Shown: one piece after another, positions 6,134-12,198 of the stretch
How positions within the stretch are numbered: position 1 is the first letter of the stretch
Layout: each line of letters starts with the position of its first letter
NCBI GenBank assembly: GCA_004212135.1
Contig: RXIE01000031.1
Span: 1-12,198 of the forward strand
Source: Candidatus Methanophagales archaeon ANME-1-THS
GTDB taxonomy: Archaea > Halobacteriota > Syntropharchaeia > Alkanophagales > Methanospirareceae
DNA length: 12,198 nt
Reading direction: 5' to 3'
Notes under the pieces: model-generated
Database searches by the model: none
What the model was told of the DNA's origin: nothing
The model's input: only the letters and a program-made list of their open reading frames with translations
Position numbers and translations under genes: made by a program

Positions 6134-7174
6134 ATGGACTGCAACCTCATCGCGCAAGGGTTTGAGCAAGGCTGTTGCTCTGTTTTTGATCCACTCTCAG
6201 GAGGATTTCGAAGCGCGTGCGAAGCCACACTCAGCTACAAACAGGGAATTCCCTTCCGGCTGATCCATGCAGTGCTCCTCTCCAGACCCGAGCATTATCT
6301 CTCGATTTACCAGTCAGGCTGTAATCTCACCTGCCAAAAATGCCATTCCTGGCAGTTCACCCGCAATGCGGTCGGCGAATGGATGTCGCCCTCTGACGTG
6401 GCTCGAGAAGTCGAACGATACCTGAACGAGTATGAAATCACCTTTGTGAGCAGGGAGCACGCAACGAGCTGGCATGCACACGAGCTTTGTAAATCCTGCG
6501 GACAGTGCGTATTGCAGGGCAAACGGAGCACAAGCTGTCCCGGGATTCTTGCCATTGACAAAATTGAGTTGAGTCCCCAGGGCTGGGGGCCTGCTCGGAA
6601 CATCGTCGCATTCACGGGTGGTGACCTCGCGTGCCAGCCTGAGTTCTATGCACACTCCGCGAAACTGATAAAAGGGCTCAATGAAAATGTCTGGGTGCTT
6701 TTTGAAACCAACGGATATGGGTTGACCCCAACTACCCTAGATGTATTCCAGCAAGCGGGTATCGATTCCTTCTGGCTGGATATCAAGGCTTACAATGACG
6801 AGGTGCATCGAAGATTGACGGGCGTTTCAAATTCATATATTCTGAAGCTGCCCGAGGCGCTGAAGGAACGAGGCTTCATCCTTGAAGTCCTCTCACTTTA
6901 TATCCCGGGCTGGGTCGAGACTGACCAGATTGTGAATATTGCAACGGAGTTAGCCGCGGTCGATCCTGATATCCCGTTCACTATCCTCGCGTTCTTTCCC
7001 GAGTATAAGATGCGAGATGTTCCATCTCCGACGATGTGGCAGATGATCGAGGCCTATAACGCTGCAAAGGATGCGGGGCTCAGGAAAATTAAGCTAGGAA
7101 ATCTCCATTTATTCGTCCATACACGTGAGGAGTACGAGACGGTAGAAAGAATCGTGGGCCGAGAAGGTATATAA
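6134..7174 (+). CDS. Radical SAM enzyme, PflA/activase type with an extra four-cysteine cluster
   Basis: The 346-residue product has the radical SAM motif CNLTCQKC (Cys63, 67, 70), which binds the [4Fe-4S] cluster that cleaves S-adenosylmethionine, then TGGD (161-164, the GGE motif that contacts the SAM amino group) and DIKAYNDEVHRRLTGVSN (216-233), which closely follows the equivalent stretch of pyruvate formate-lyase activases (COG1180). Between the first two motifs sits an insert with CKSCGQC and a fourth Cys before Pro (Cys119, 122, 125, 135). This resembles the ferredoxin-like insert of the larger glycyl-radical-enzyme activases. The N-terminal 30 residues hold four more cysteines. No glycyl-radical enzyme is encoded in the window; the GXGXG gene is divergent at close range. 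ATG 6134 follows GGTAGG at 6119-6124. The substrate is unknown. Confidence 0.85.
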   Translation: MDCNLIAQGFEQGCCSVFDPLSGGFRSACEATLSYKQGIPFRLIHAVLLSRPEHYLSIYQSGCNLTCQKCHSWQFTRNAVGEWMSPSDVAREVERYLNEYEITFVSREHATSWHAHELCKSCGQCVLQGKRSTSCPGILAIDKIELSPQGWGPARNIVAFTGGDLACQPEFYAHSAKLIKGLNENVWVLFETNGYGLTPTTLDVFQQAGIDSFWLDIKAYNDEVHRRLTGVSNSYILKLPEALKERGFILEVLSLYIPGWVETDQIVNIATELAAVDPDIPFTILAFFPEYKMRDVPSPTMWQMIEAYNAAKDAGLRKIKLGNLHLFVHTREEYETVERIVGREGI

Positions 7175-7188
7175 ACCGCCGGTTAAAA

Positions 7189-7198
7189 GGCTGTTTTT
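7189..7198 (+). terminator. Oligo-T stop downstream of the radical SAM gene
   Basis: About 20 nt after the radical SAM stop, a short GCC/GGC pairing is followed by TTTTT (7194-7198). A T-tract in this position fits archaeal termination. The stem is only three base pairs and is probably irrelevant. Confidence 0.3.
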
Positions 7199-7291
7199 AA
7201 GGATAATTGGAGTATAGGCAGATTGATGAGTGGTAGGAGAGCCCTTTATGCTCCGCGCTGCTCCGTGCAACCTCTGAAGGGGATGAAGATC

Positions 7292-8197
7292 TTAATCCTC
7301 TTCCAACGAGAGCTTGAGCTTCTCTTCTAATATCCTGTCTGAATCGATCAATGCTCGTTCGGTGTTCCCAAAATATCTTCTCGCTTTCAGCAGCTCATCC
7401 ATAAATTCGTCAAGATTACGATCCGCAACCAACTCAGATAACCTCATGGCAGCCCTTAGAAACGCCTTGTGGATTTCGTGCATCTCAAAGTTCGTCTGTA
7501 TCTCTGCGTAGAGCTGCGGGTCTTGATGGAGCAGCCGGCCCATAAAATCGATGAGGATCTCATACATCGGGGTCATGAAGTTCCGTGACCGCTCAATATC
7601 AAAATTAAGCTCCCGCAACGTGAGCCCGAGCGAGAAGAGGATGAAATGGGTGAGCCCCTGGATAACTCCGAAGAGCTGATCATGCTCCGCAGCCGTTAAA
7701 AATTCAACCTTCGCACCGCTTCCCACGAATAACTTGTATAGCCGCTCGGAGAGCGGACCACTTCGTAAAGGCACGAAGATCACCGATTGACCACGCATGC
7801 TCTTCGCAGACGGACCGAATAAGGGATGCGTGCCGAGAATTTCCACACGCTCGTTTGTCCATCTTTCCATCATCGCCATCGGCATTCGCTTCACTGAGGT
7901 TATATCCATGAGGAGCGACCCTTCATGCAGTTCCGGCCCCACACGCTCGATCACACCTCCAGTTACCGCTATGGGCACTGAGAGAAGCACGATGTCCGCA
8001 TCCCCGAGTGCATCTCGTACCGCACCGGGCTTCAGCTTCAGCAGATCAGTAACCAGGAATTCGACGCCCAGTCGTTTCGCGACCGCCTCTGTGTTATCCG
8101 TGATATCCACGATCCTCACGTCAAAGTCGTTATTGTCAAAAAAGCGGGCAAACCATTCACCCATGCCCCCGGCACCACCGAGTATCGTTATTCGCAT
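7292..8197 (-). CDS. tyrA: Prephenate dehydrogenase
   Basis: TyrA oxidatively decarboxylates prephenate to 4-hydroxyphenylpyruvate with NAD+, the committed step to tyrosine, in the cytosol. The 301-residue product has a Rossmann domain (GGAGGMGEWFA at 7-17, with Asp31 at the end of strand two favouring NAD over NADP), LLSVP (71-75), DITSVKRMP (98-106) and GTHPLFGP (122-129), whose His124 matches catalytic His197 of E. coli TyrA. The helical dimerisation half resembles the E. coli enzyme closely: AEHDQ, IQGLTHF (His184 for His257) and GRLLHQDPQLYAEI (Arg221 for Arg294, which binds prephenate). No chorismate mutase or ACT domain is fused. The DUF1614 gene lies 58 bp upstream on the same strand with no obvious promoter between, so the two may be co-transcribed. 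Confidence 0.92.
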   Translation of the reverse strand: MRITILGGAGGMGEWFARFFDNNDFDVRIVDITDNTEAVAKRLGVEFLVTDLLKLKPGAVRDALGDADIVLLSVPIAVTGGVIERVGPELHEGSLLMDITSVKRMPMAMMERWTNERVEILGTHPLFGPSAKSMRGQSVIFVPLRSGPLSERLYKLFVGSGAKVEFLTAAEHDQLFGVIQGLTHFILFSLGLTLRELNFDIERSRNFMTPMYEILIDFMGRLLHQDPQLYAEIQTNFEMHEIHKAFLRAAMRLSELVADRNLDEFMDELLKARRYFGNTERALIDSDRILEEKLKLSLEED

Positions 8198-8255
8198 TCC
8201 AGCCCAAACCCCTTGCTCTGAACGAATGAACTATGAGCGCTTAAGCACCGTATAG

Positions 8256-9002
8256 TCATGCGATACTTCGAAGTACGAGTGCCAGAAAGGAGATGAGGTA
8301 AATGGAATAAAAACTGCCAATACCGCCGATATTAAAGAACGCGCTTCCTACTTCTTCTCTGGGCAGTGTCATGAGGGTTATTAGCATCCCCAGTAGTATG
8401 CCAAAGATTGCTGGTACGAATATGAGTACCTCTACTATGTTCGCTACTGGAAGCCCTGACGGCGCGAGGAGAAAACCAAGCGGAATAGCAAAGATACCGA
8501 TATAGTTCGGAACCAAGATGCCTACACCGCTTCTCACCTCGGCGAGCATATAGGAAATGAGCGTGATGAGTAAGGTGGACATGGTCACTTCTAACAGCGG
8601 GAGAGGAGAGCCTTCCATCGGATAAGCGAAGAGTAGCAGATAGAACGCGAAGACCAGCGGTATGATAAAACCGCCCATATTCAGCGTTATACGCGTCTTA
8701 TATCTCCGTTCAGCATCCGCGCGCATTTCTTCTAAGAGTGGCACACCGTAAATCTCACCAATACAGAGTGCTTCTGTATCGCTATACTCCGGCTTTTTGG
8801 TCCGCAGCGTAAAGAGAGGAACCTCGATCATGCTCGTCAGGAGCATCACCAGTAAAACGATGAAGAAGACTGAGTTCGTTCCAAAGAGCCCATCACAACA
8901 CAAGAAAACGGTTGGTATCAATAGCAGCCCGAAGAAGACGAGCGGCTTCACCTGTGGCTTGTTCACTATTTTTCTCATCTTTTTAAGATGTTCATACACC
9001 AT
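8256..9002 (-). CDS. DUF1614 family integral membrane protein
   Basis: The 248-residue product is strongly hydrophobic, with about seven predicted membrane segments (roughly 18-37, 43-64, 110-128, 135-155, 160-180, 186-212, 224-245) and a charged cytosolic-looking loop at 66-104 (TLRTKKPEYSDTEALCIGEI). The last stretch, FNIGGIGSFYSIYLISFLA, matches the terminal signature of DUF1614 proteins (IGGAG-x-F-DGIFL), and VGILVPNYIG matches their GI-x-VP segment. Two usual acidic positions of the family are not kept here, so this is a divergent member. The function of DUF1614 is unknown to me. The start at 9002 lies only about 5 nt from a TATA box; internal ATG 8978 (Met9) fits that box better and would give a near-leaderless mRNA. 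It shares the promoter with larE and may be read into tyrA. Confidence 0.7.
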   Translation of the reverse strand: MVYEHLKKMRKIVNKPQVKPLVFFGLLLIPTVFLCCDGLFGTNSVFFIVLLVMLLTSMIEVPLFTLRTKKPEYSDTEALCIGEIYGVPLLEEMRADAERRYKTRITLNMGGFIIPLVFAFYLLLFAYPMEGSPLPLLEVTMSTLLITLISYMLAEVRSGVGILVPNYIGIFAIPLGFLLAPSGLPVANIVEVLIFVPAIFGILLGMLITLMTLPREEVGSAFFNIGGIGSFYSIYLISFLALVLRSIA

Positions 9003-9018
9003 ACTATATAAAAATAAC
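9003..9018. promoter_or_regulatory. Shared TATA box between DUF1614 gene and larE
   Basis: CTATATAAAAATA at 9004-9016 is a strong archaeal TATA box in a spacer of only 23 bp. For larE, the ATG at 9026 is about 18 nt from the box centre, near the expected transcription start, so the mRNA would be leaderless or almost so. Read leftward, the box fits ATG 8978 of the DUF1614 gene. A single bidirectional promoter is the simplest reading. Confidence 0.55.
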
Positions 9019-9025
9019 CCCCATC

Positions 9026-9847
9026 ATGCTGAACCAGACGACGAAAACGAAACTCGAAGCATTGAGGAGAAAAATAGGAGAAAGAGCGAATATACTCATC
9101 GGGTTCTCAGGCGGAGTAGACAGTGGCGTTCTGTTGATGGTTGCGTGCGAGGTGCTTGGCAAAGAGCGGATCCTCGCGGTAACGTTAGACAGTGAATTGT
9201 TACCGAGAAGTGAATTATCACATATTGAGGACTTTCTGAAAGGCCTGGATCTCCCCCATAAGATAGTCCGATTCCCGTGGCAGCGGGATGATGCATTTGT
9301 CAGAAATCCGCATACTCGATGCTACTATTGCAAACGTGCATGCGCAAAGCTCTTAAAGGAGATCGCGGCTACCGAAGGCATAGCGACCATTGCTGAAGGC
9401 GTTACTATCTCTGACTTCGATGAATATCGTCCGGGCATTGATGCATCCCGTGAGGAGGGGATCTGGCATCCCTTGGCTGATGTGGGCATAACAAAACAGG
9501 AGGTAAGACAGATCGCGAAAGAGCTTGGACTGCCATTCTGGGATAAGCCTCCTTCTCCCTGTTTAGCGACAAGGATAGAATATGGAGTGCGAATAACGAA
9601 GAAAAAGTTGAGAATGATCGAAGAGGCGGAAGAGGTATTGAAAGCGATGGGACTCAAACAACTCAGAGTTCGACTGCATCACGGCGGCATAGCACGGATA
9701 GAGATAGATAAAGCGAAAATGGGCGTTCTTTCAGATTCTATCCTGCTTGATGCGGTATGTCGAACCATAAAGTCCCTGGGGTTCACGTACGTCACGCTTG
9801 ATCTTGAGGGCTATCGAAGGGGGAGTATGGATATGAGAGCATCATGA
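9026..9847 (+). CDS. larE: LarE-type ATP-dependent sulfur transferase (iron-sulfur variant)
   Basis: LarE adenylates the carboxylates of pyridinium-3,5-dicarboxylic acid mononucleotide and inserts sulfur, making the pincer ligand of the nickel cofactor of lactate racemase and relatives. The 273-residue product has the PP-loop SGGVDS (28-33), the family motif HTRCYYCK (96-103), and SPCLATRIEYGVRIT (177-191), followed by RVRLHHGGIARIE (214-226). Cysteines 99, 102 and 179 match the three-cysteine pattern of LarE proteins that hold a [4Fe-4S] cluster and need not sacrifice a protein cysteine; the single-cysteine Lactobacillus type lacks the CxxC pair. Cys106 is extra. No larA, larB or larC is nearby, so the recipient nickel enzyme must lie elsewhere. 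A related role in tRNA or cofactor thiolation cannot be excluded. Confidence 0.85.
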   Translation: MLNQTTKTKLEALRRKIGERANILIGFSGGVDSGVLLMVACEVLGKERILAVTLDSELLPRSELSHIEDFLKGLDLPHKIVRFPWQRDDAFVRNPHTRCYYCKRACAKLLKEIAATEGIATIAEGVTISDFDEYRPGIDASREEGIWHPLADVGITKQEVRQIAKELGLPFWDKPPSPCLATRIEYGVRITKKKLRMIEEAEEVLKAMGLKQLRVRLHHGGIARIEIDKAKMGVLSDSILLDAVCRTIKSLGFTYVTLDLEGYRRGSMDMRAS

Positions 9848-9927
9848 AAGCGTCTGGTCGTACAGAGGTTTGGAACCCTTTCCGATAATTCTGCAGACAA
9901 TTTTACGGATATTGCATACATTGCACA

Positions 9928-10018
9928 TTTTTTTCTTACACTATTTCAGCAATATACCCATCCTTAAACAATTTTTTAGATATAGCTTGAAACAATTTTT
10001 TCAGCACTGGATATCTTT
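9928..10018 (+). terminator. Cluster of oligo-T tracts downstream of larE, including a 12-bp direct repeat
   Basis: Four T-tracts (T7 at 9928-9934, T6 at 9972-9977, T6 at 9996-10001, T5 at 10014-10018) follow larE within about 90 bp and probably terminate its transcript, since archaeal polymerase stops on such tracts. Two of them belong to an exact direct repeat, AAACAATTTTTT, at 9966-9977 and 9990-10001. The repeat spacing is 24 bp, slightly over two helical turns. It lies just before the promoter of the small gene at 10057. Confidence 0.5.
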
Positions 10019-10044
10019 TTAAGCAAATTAGCAAGTATATAATT
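10013..10044 (+). promoter_or_regulatory. Promoter region of the small gene at 10057
   Basis: Two TATA-like boxes occur: CTTTTTAAGC at 10013-10022, which predicts a short leader of about 13 nt, and GTATATAATT at 10035-10044, about 18 nt before the ATG, which predicts a leaderless start. Either would serve the small gene. Confidence 0.4.
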
Positions 10045-10056
10045 CTTGATGAGATT

Positions 10057-10224
10057 ATGGAAGATGATATAATCGTTATAGCGCATGTGAATGTGAGAAG
10101 TGGCATCATGCCGGTAGGCGAACTGGATGGTGTTCAATATGGAGATCTCATGGAGTCACCACCGGAAAAGCGAGAGGAAAGTGACTGGAATGCCTGGGTA
10201 GAGATCTATCACAGGAATTGGTGA
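10057..10224 (+). CDS. Small hypothetical protein (55 residues)
   Basis: ATG 10057 opens a frame of 55 codons to TGA 10222-10224. The product starts MEDDIIVIAHVNVRSGIMPV, with a short beta-like hydrophobic opening, and ends in an acidic, tryptophan-rich segment (EESDWNAWVEIYHRNW). It has no signal peptide or membrane helix and no cysteine. I do not recognise a family. Support for a real gene is the pair of TATA-like boxes just upstream, the balanced protein-like composition, and the absence of any other gene in the 430 bp between larE and thrS. It converges on thrS with about 54 bp between stops. It could also be a chance frame or a domain fragment. Confidence 0.45.
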   Translation: MEDDIIVIAHVNVRSGIMPVGELDGVQYGDLMESPPEKREESDWNAWVEIYHRNW

Positions 10225-10278
10225 GGGGGTTCTACCAACGGCATATACCTACACTCGGCTGATAAGGCGAGAAATAAG

Positions 10279-12192
10279 TTAGCCACCGGTAAATTTTGCC
10301 CGCTCTGACAGTTTATAAGGGAGTGGCAATGCGCGGAACGGTTTGTTTTGTACATCTTCCTCAATTCGTTTCTTCAATTCCAAAACGCTCATCTCCTCTA
10401 CTTTTTGTGCTTCCTGACTCGATTCTTTCCGTATCGTAACACGCAAGGTCTTCCTCTCCACTTCCTTCTCGCCTACCACCGCAACATACGGAATCCATTC
10501 ACGACCCGCATCGCGGATCTTCTTCGATACCGTCTCATCACGATCGTCCACATCGAGTCGTAAACCGTTGAGGTGGGGGAGAAGCTCCTTGATGTAATCC
10601 ATATGCCGTTCAGCCACCGGAATGATTCGAAGCTGGGTAGGAGCAAGCCATACAGGAAGCATGGGCAGAAGTCCCGCCTCCTTATCGAGATACGCCTTCT
10701 CCAATAACGCATACATGCACCGCTCAATCGCTCCGCTTGGCGAACAGTGGAGTATAATCGGACTTTGTCGCGCCCCATCTGCATCGGTATAGACGATACC
10801 ATACCGTTCCGCATTCTCAACATCGATCTGGACGGTGGACAATGCAGACGCCTTCCCGAGTGCATCGATAAAGTTGAACTCGAACTTGAGCACGAAGTAG
10901 AAGAAACGCTGATCCCACAGCTCGATCAAGACCGGTTTTCCTGCTATGCGCACCAAATCCTCGATAAACGCTTTGTGCACATCATCCTCGTAGAAATCCC
11001 GGGTGAATCGTATGGCAACTTCATAGTTCCGGGGAGTAAATCCGATCTCCTCCAGGACATGCATACACAGTTCATATTGCTTCTTGAACTCCGCCAATGC
11101 GTCTTCCAGAGTCGCGCAGAACGTATGCATATCCGGCATGGTGAATTTTCTCAATCGCCGGAGCCCCACAAGTTCGCCCCGCTTCTCCTTCCTGAAGGAC
11201 GGGGCAAGTTCGAAGATCTTCAGAGGCAGATTTTTATACGAAATGCTCATCTCCTTGCTCATGAGAAACTGCCCGAAGCACGCAGCAAACCGTAAGAACA
11301 AATCAGGCTTACCTTCTTTACCCATCATTGAATACTGCCGCGCTGGAAACCGTTCGAGGTAATCCTTGAGCGAAGGATGCCAGACACTATACATGATCGG
11401 CGTCTCGACCTCAACCGCGCCGTAAGCTGCCGTCGAGTTCCGGACATAATCTTCTAAGAGCGCTTTTATCATTCTGCCCTTGGGATAAAAGCGCAAATTT
11501 CCTGGATCCGAGGAGGGTTCGTAATCCGCGATCTCTAACCGCTTCATCAGTTCGACATGCGGAGGTATCTTATCCACCTCTCTCCGTTTCTCGCTTTCGT
11601 ACAAGTAGAACGTTCTCAAGTTCGCGTGCGTAGCTCCAAATTCAAACTTATCGACCTCGACGAGGTTGCCCGGTTCACCCATCACGAAGAGATGTGATAC
11701 TGCCTTCTCTTCAGCTTCTAATGCCTTTGATTTCCTTTCCTGTTCTCCCTCTTTCGCTACCGCACCCTCAAGAACCGTTATTTTCCTCGATAACTCGGAT
11801 AACGGGTGGCCCTTACAACTGAGTGTGAACGATTTATACCAGCCAAAGGGCGCTCTCGTTGCCGCCATGCCTCGTGCACGCAATTCCTCTTCCAACCCTT
11901 GCAAGAGCTCGAGGCTCTGCTCCGGCGAAGCGAGTTCGGAACTCAAATGCGCGTAGGGATACAGCACAACTCGTTCCGCATGCACTTGCTGAACAATGGA
12001 TCGTATCTCGTCCGCAGCCTTCTCTATAATAGAGCTCTCCTTCTCCACATCGCCCCGTTCGACCGCAGTAAAAACAACCAGCGCCTCTTCGATCCGCTCC
12101 TTCTTCCTTCCGCCCGCTATCTCCTCTGCGATCCTCGTCTTCTCCTTCGCCTCGTATTCTATAAAATCAGCATGGATGAACAGCAGTTGCAC
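10279..12192 (-). CDS. thrS: Threonyl-tRNA synthetase, archaeal type with editing domain
   Basis: ThrRS activates threonine and charges tRNA-Thr in the cytosol. The 637-residue product has the archaea-specific N-terminal editing domain (about 1-140; MQLLFIHADFIEYEAK, His82, and WYKSF with Lys120, which by position match residues implicated in hydrolysing Ser-tRNA-Thr), a charged linker (about 142-165), the class II catalytic core (about 200-510) and the anticodon-binding domain (about 515-620, from WLAPTQLRIIPV). Motif 2 is SFRKEKRGELVGLRRLRKFT and motif 3 includes SPSGAIER (484-491). Cys305, His356 and His482 are the expected zinc ligands that select threonine. The start is GTG: an in-frame TGA at 12196-12198 lies just one codon before it and the N-terminus aligns with the family, so the gene is complete. 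The thrS promoter lies outside the window. Confidence 0.95.
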   Translation of the reverse strand: MQLLFIHADFIEYEAKEKTRIAEEIAGGRKKERIEEALVVFTAVERGDVEKESSIIEKAADEIRSIVQQVHAERVVLYPYAHLSSELASPEQSLELLQGLEEELRARGMAATRAPFGWYKSFTLSCKGHPLSELSRKITVLEGAVAKEGEQERKSKALEAEEKAVSHLFVMGEPGNLVEVDKFEFGATHANLRTFYLYESEKRREVDKIPPHVELMKRLEIADYEPSSDPGNLRFYPKGRMIKALLEDYVRNSTAAYGAVEVETPIMYSVWHPSLKDYLERFPARQYSMMGKEGKPDLFLRFAACFGQFLMSKEMSISYKNLPLKIFELAPSFRKEKRGELVGLRRLRKFTMPDMHTFCATLEDALAEFKKQYELCMHVLEEIGFTPRNYEVAIRFTRDFYEDDVHKAFIEDLVRIAGKPVLIELWDQRFFYFVLKFEFNFIDALGKASALSTVQIDVENAERYGIVYTDADGARQSPIILHCSPSGAIERCMYALLEKAYLDKEAGLLPMLPVWLAPTQLRIIPVAERHMDYIKELLPHLNGLRLDVDDRDETVSKKIRDAGREWIPYVAVVGEKEVERKTLRVTIRKESSQEAQKVEEMSVLELKKRIEEDVQNKPFRALPLPYKLSERAKFTGG

Positions 12193-12198
12193 GTTTCA

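Noticed and set aside
7223..7276. Possible C/D box small RNA (TTGATGA about 45 nt before CTGA) in the spacer after the radical SAM gene
   Set aside because: The first base of box C is wrong, there are no clear internal C' and D' boxes, and no terminal stem is seen. The spacing alone is not enough.
8264..8275. Perfect 12-bp palindrome TACTTCGAAGTA
   Set aside because: It falls inside the last codons of the DUF1614 gene, where coding sequence explains it; no arrangement with other sites suggests an operator.
10747..11295. Plus-strand open frame (182 codons) opposite thrS
   Set aside because: It is a shadow of the highly conserved ThrRS catalytic core, with no promoter or ribosome binding site.

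Overview
The window reads as chromosomal DNA of a euryarchaeon, probably a methanogen- or ANME-like lineage of the Halobacteriota. It carries an archaeal prefoldin beta subunit, a threonyl-tRNA synthetase with the archaea-specific N-terminal editing domain, an archaeal-type cytidylate kinase, a UPF0058 protein (a family of methanogens, haloarchaea and relatives) and BRE/TATA-like promoter elements just upstream of several starts. The exact lineage is inference. There are no tRNA or rRNA genes, no CRISPR array and no recognisable insertion sequence.

Left edge (1-258): the broken 3' part of a HEPN (DUF86) toxin-like gene, preceded by the tail of an unrecognised reading frame. Region 259-2110: a divergent pair, purD-like (minus) and prefoldin beta (plus). 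Region 2202-4356: rtcB and cmk are translationally coupled. Directly after the cmk stop comes a stretch that could be a coupled 41-residue ORF, but it also folds into successive hairpins ending in an oligo-T tract. Region 4402-5059: a UPF0058 gene whose 3' end abuts a 5'-truncated, AT-rich remnant of an unrecognised gene. The remnant is flanked by 9-bp direct repeats and followed by a long AT-rich palindrome.

Region 5120-7174: a divergent pair, a GXGXG beta-helix protein (minus) and a radical SAM enzyme of the glycyl-radical-activase type with an extra four-cysteine cluster (plus). This is the best candidate for an uncharacterised two-gene system. Region 7292-9002 (minus): a DUF1614 membrane protein followed by tyrA (prephenate dehydrogenase). 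Region 9026-9847: an orphan larE with the three-cysteine pattern expected of the iron-sulfur type, divergent from the DUF1614 gene over a single shared TATA box. Region 9848-10224: a T-tract-rich spacer with a 12-bp direct repeat, then a small gene of 55 residues with its own TATA box. Region 10279-12192 (minus): complete thrS with a GTG start.

Most genes are housekeeping: purine and pyrimidine nucleotide supply, protein folding, RNA ligation, tyrosine synthesis and threonine charging. The accessory content is concentrated in the two gene remnants, the GXGXG/radical SAM pair, the larE/DUF1614 pair and the small ORFs.
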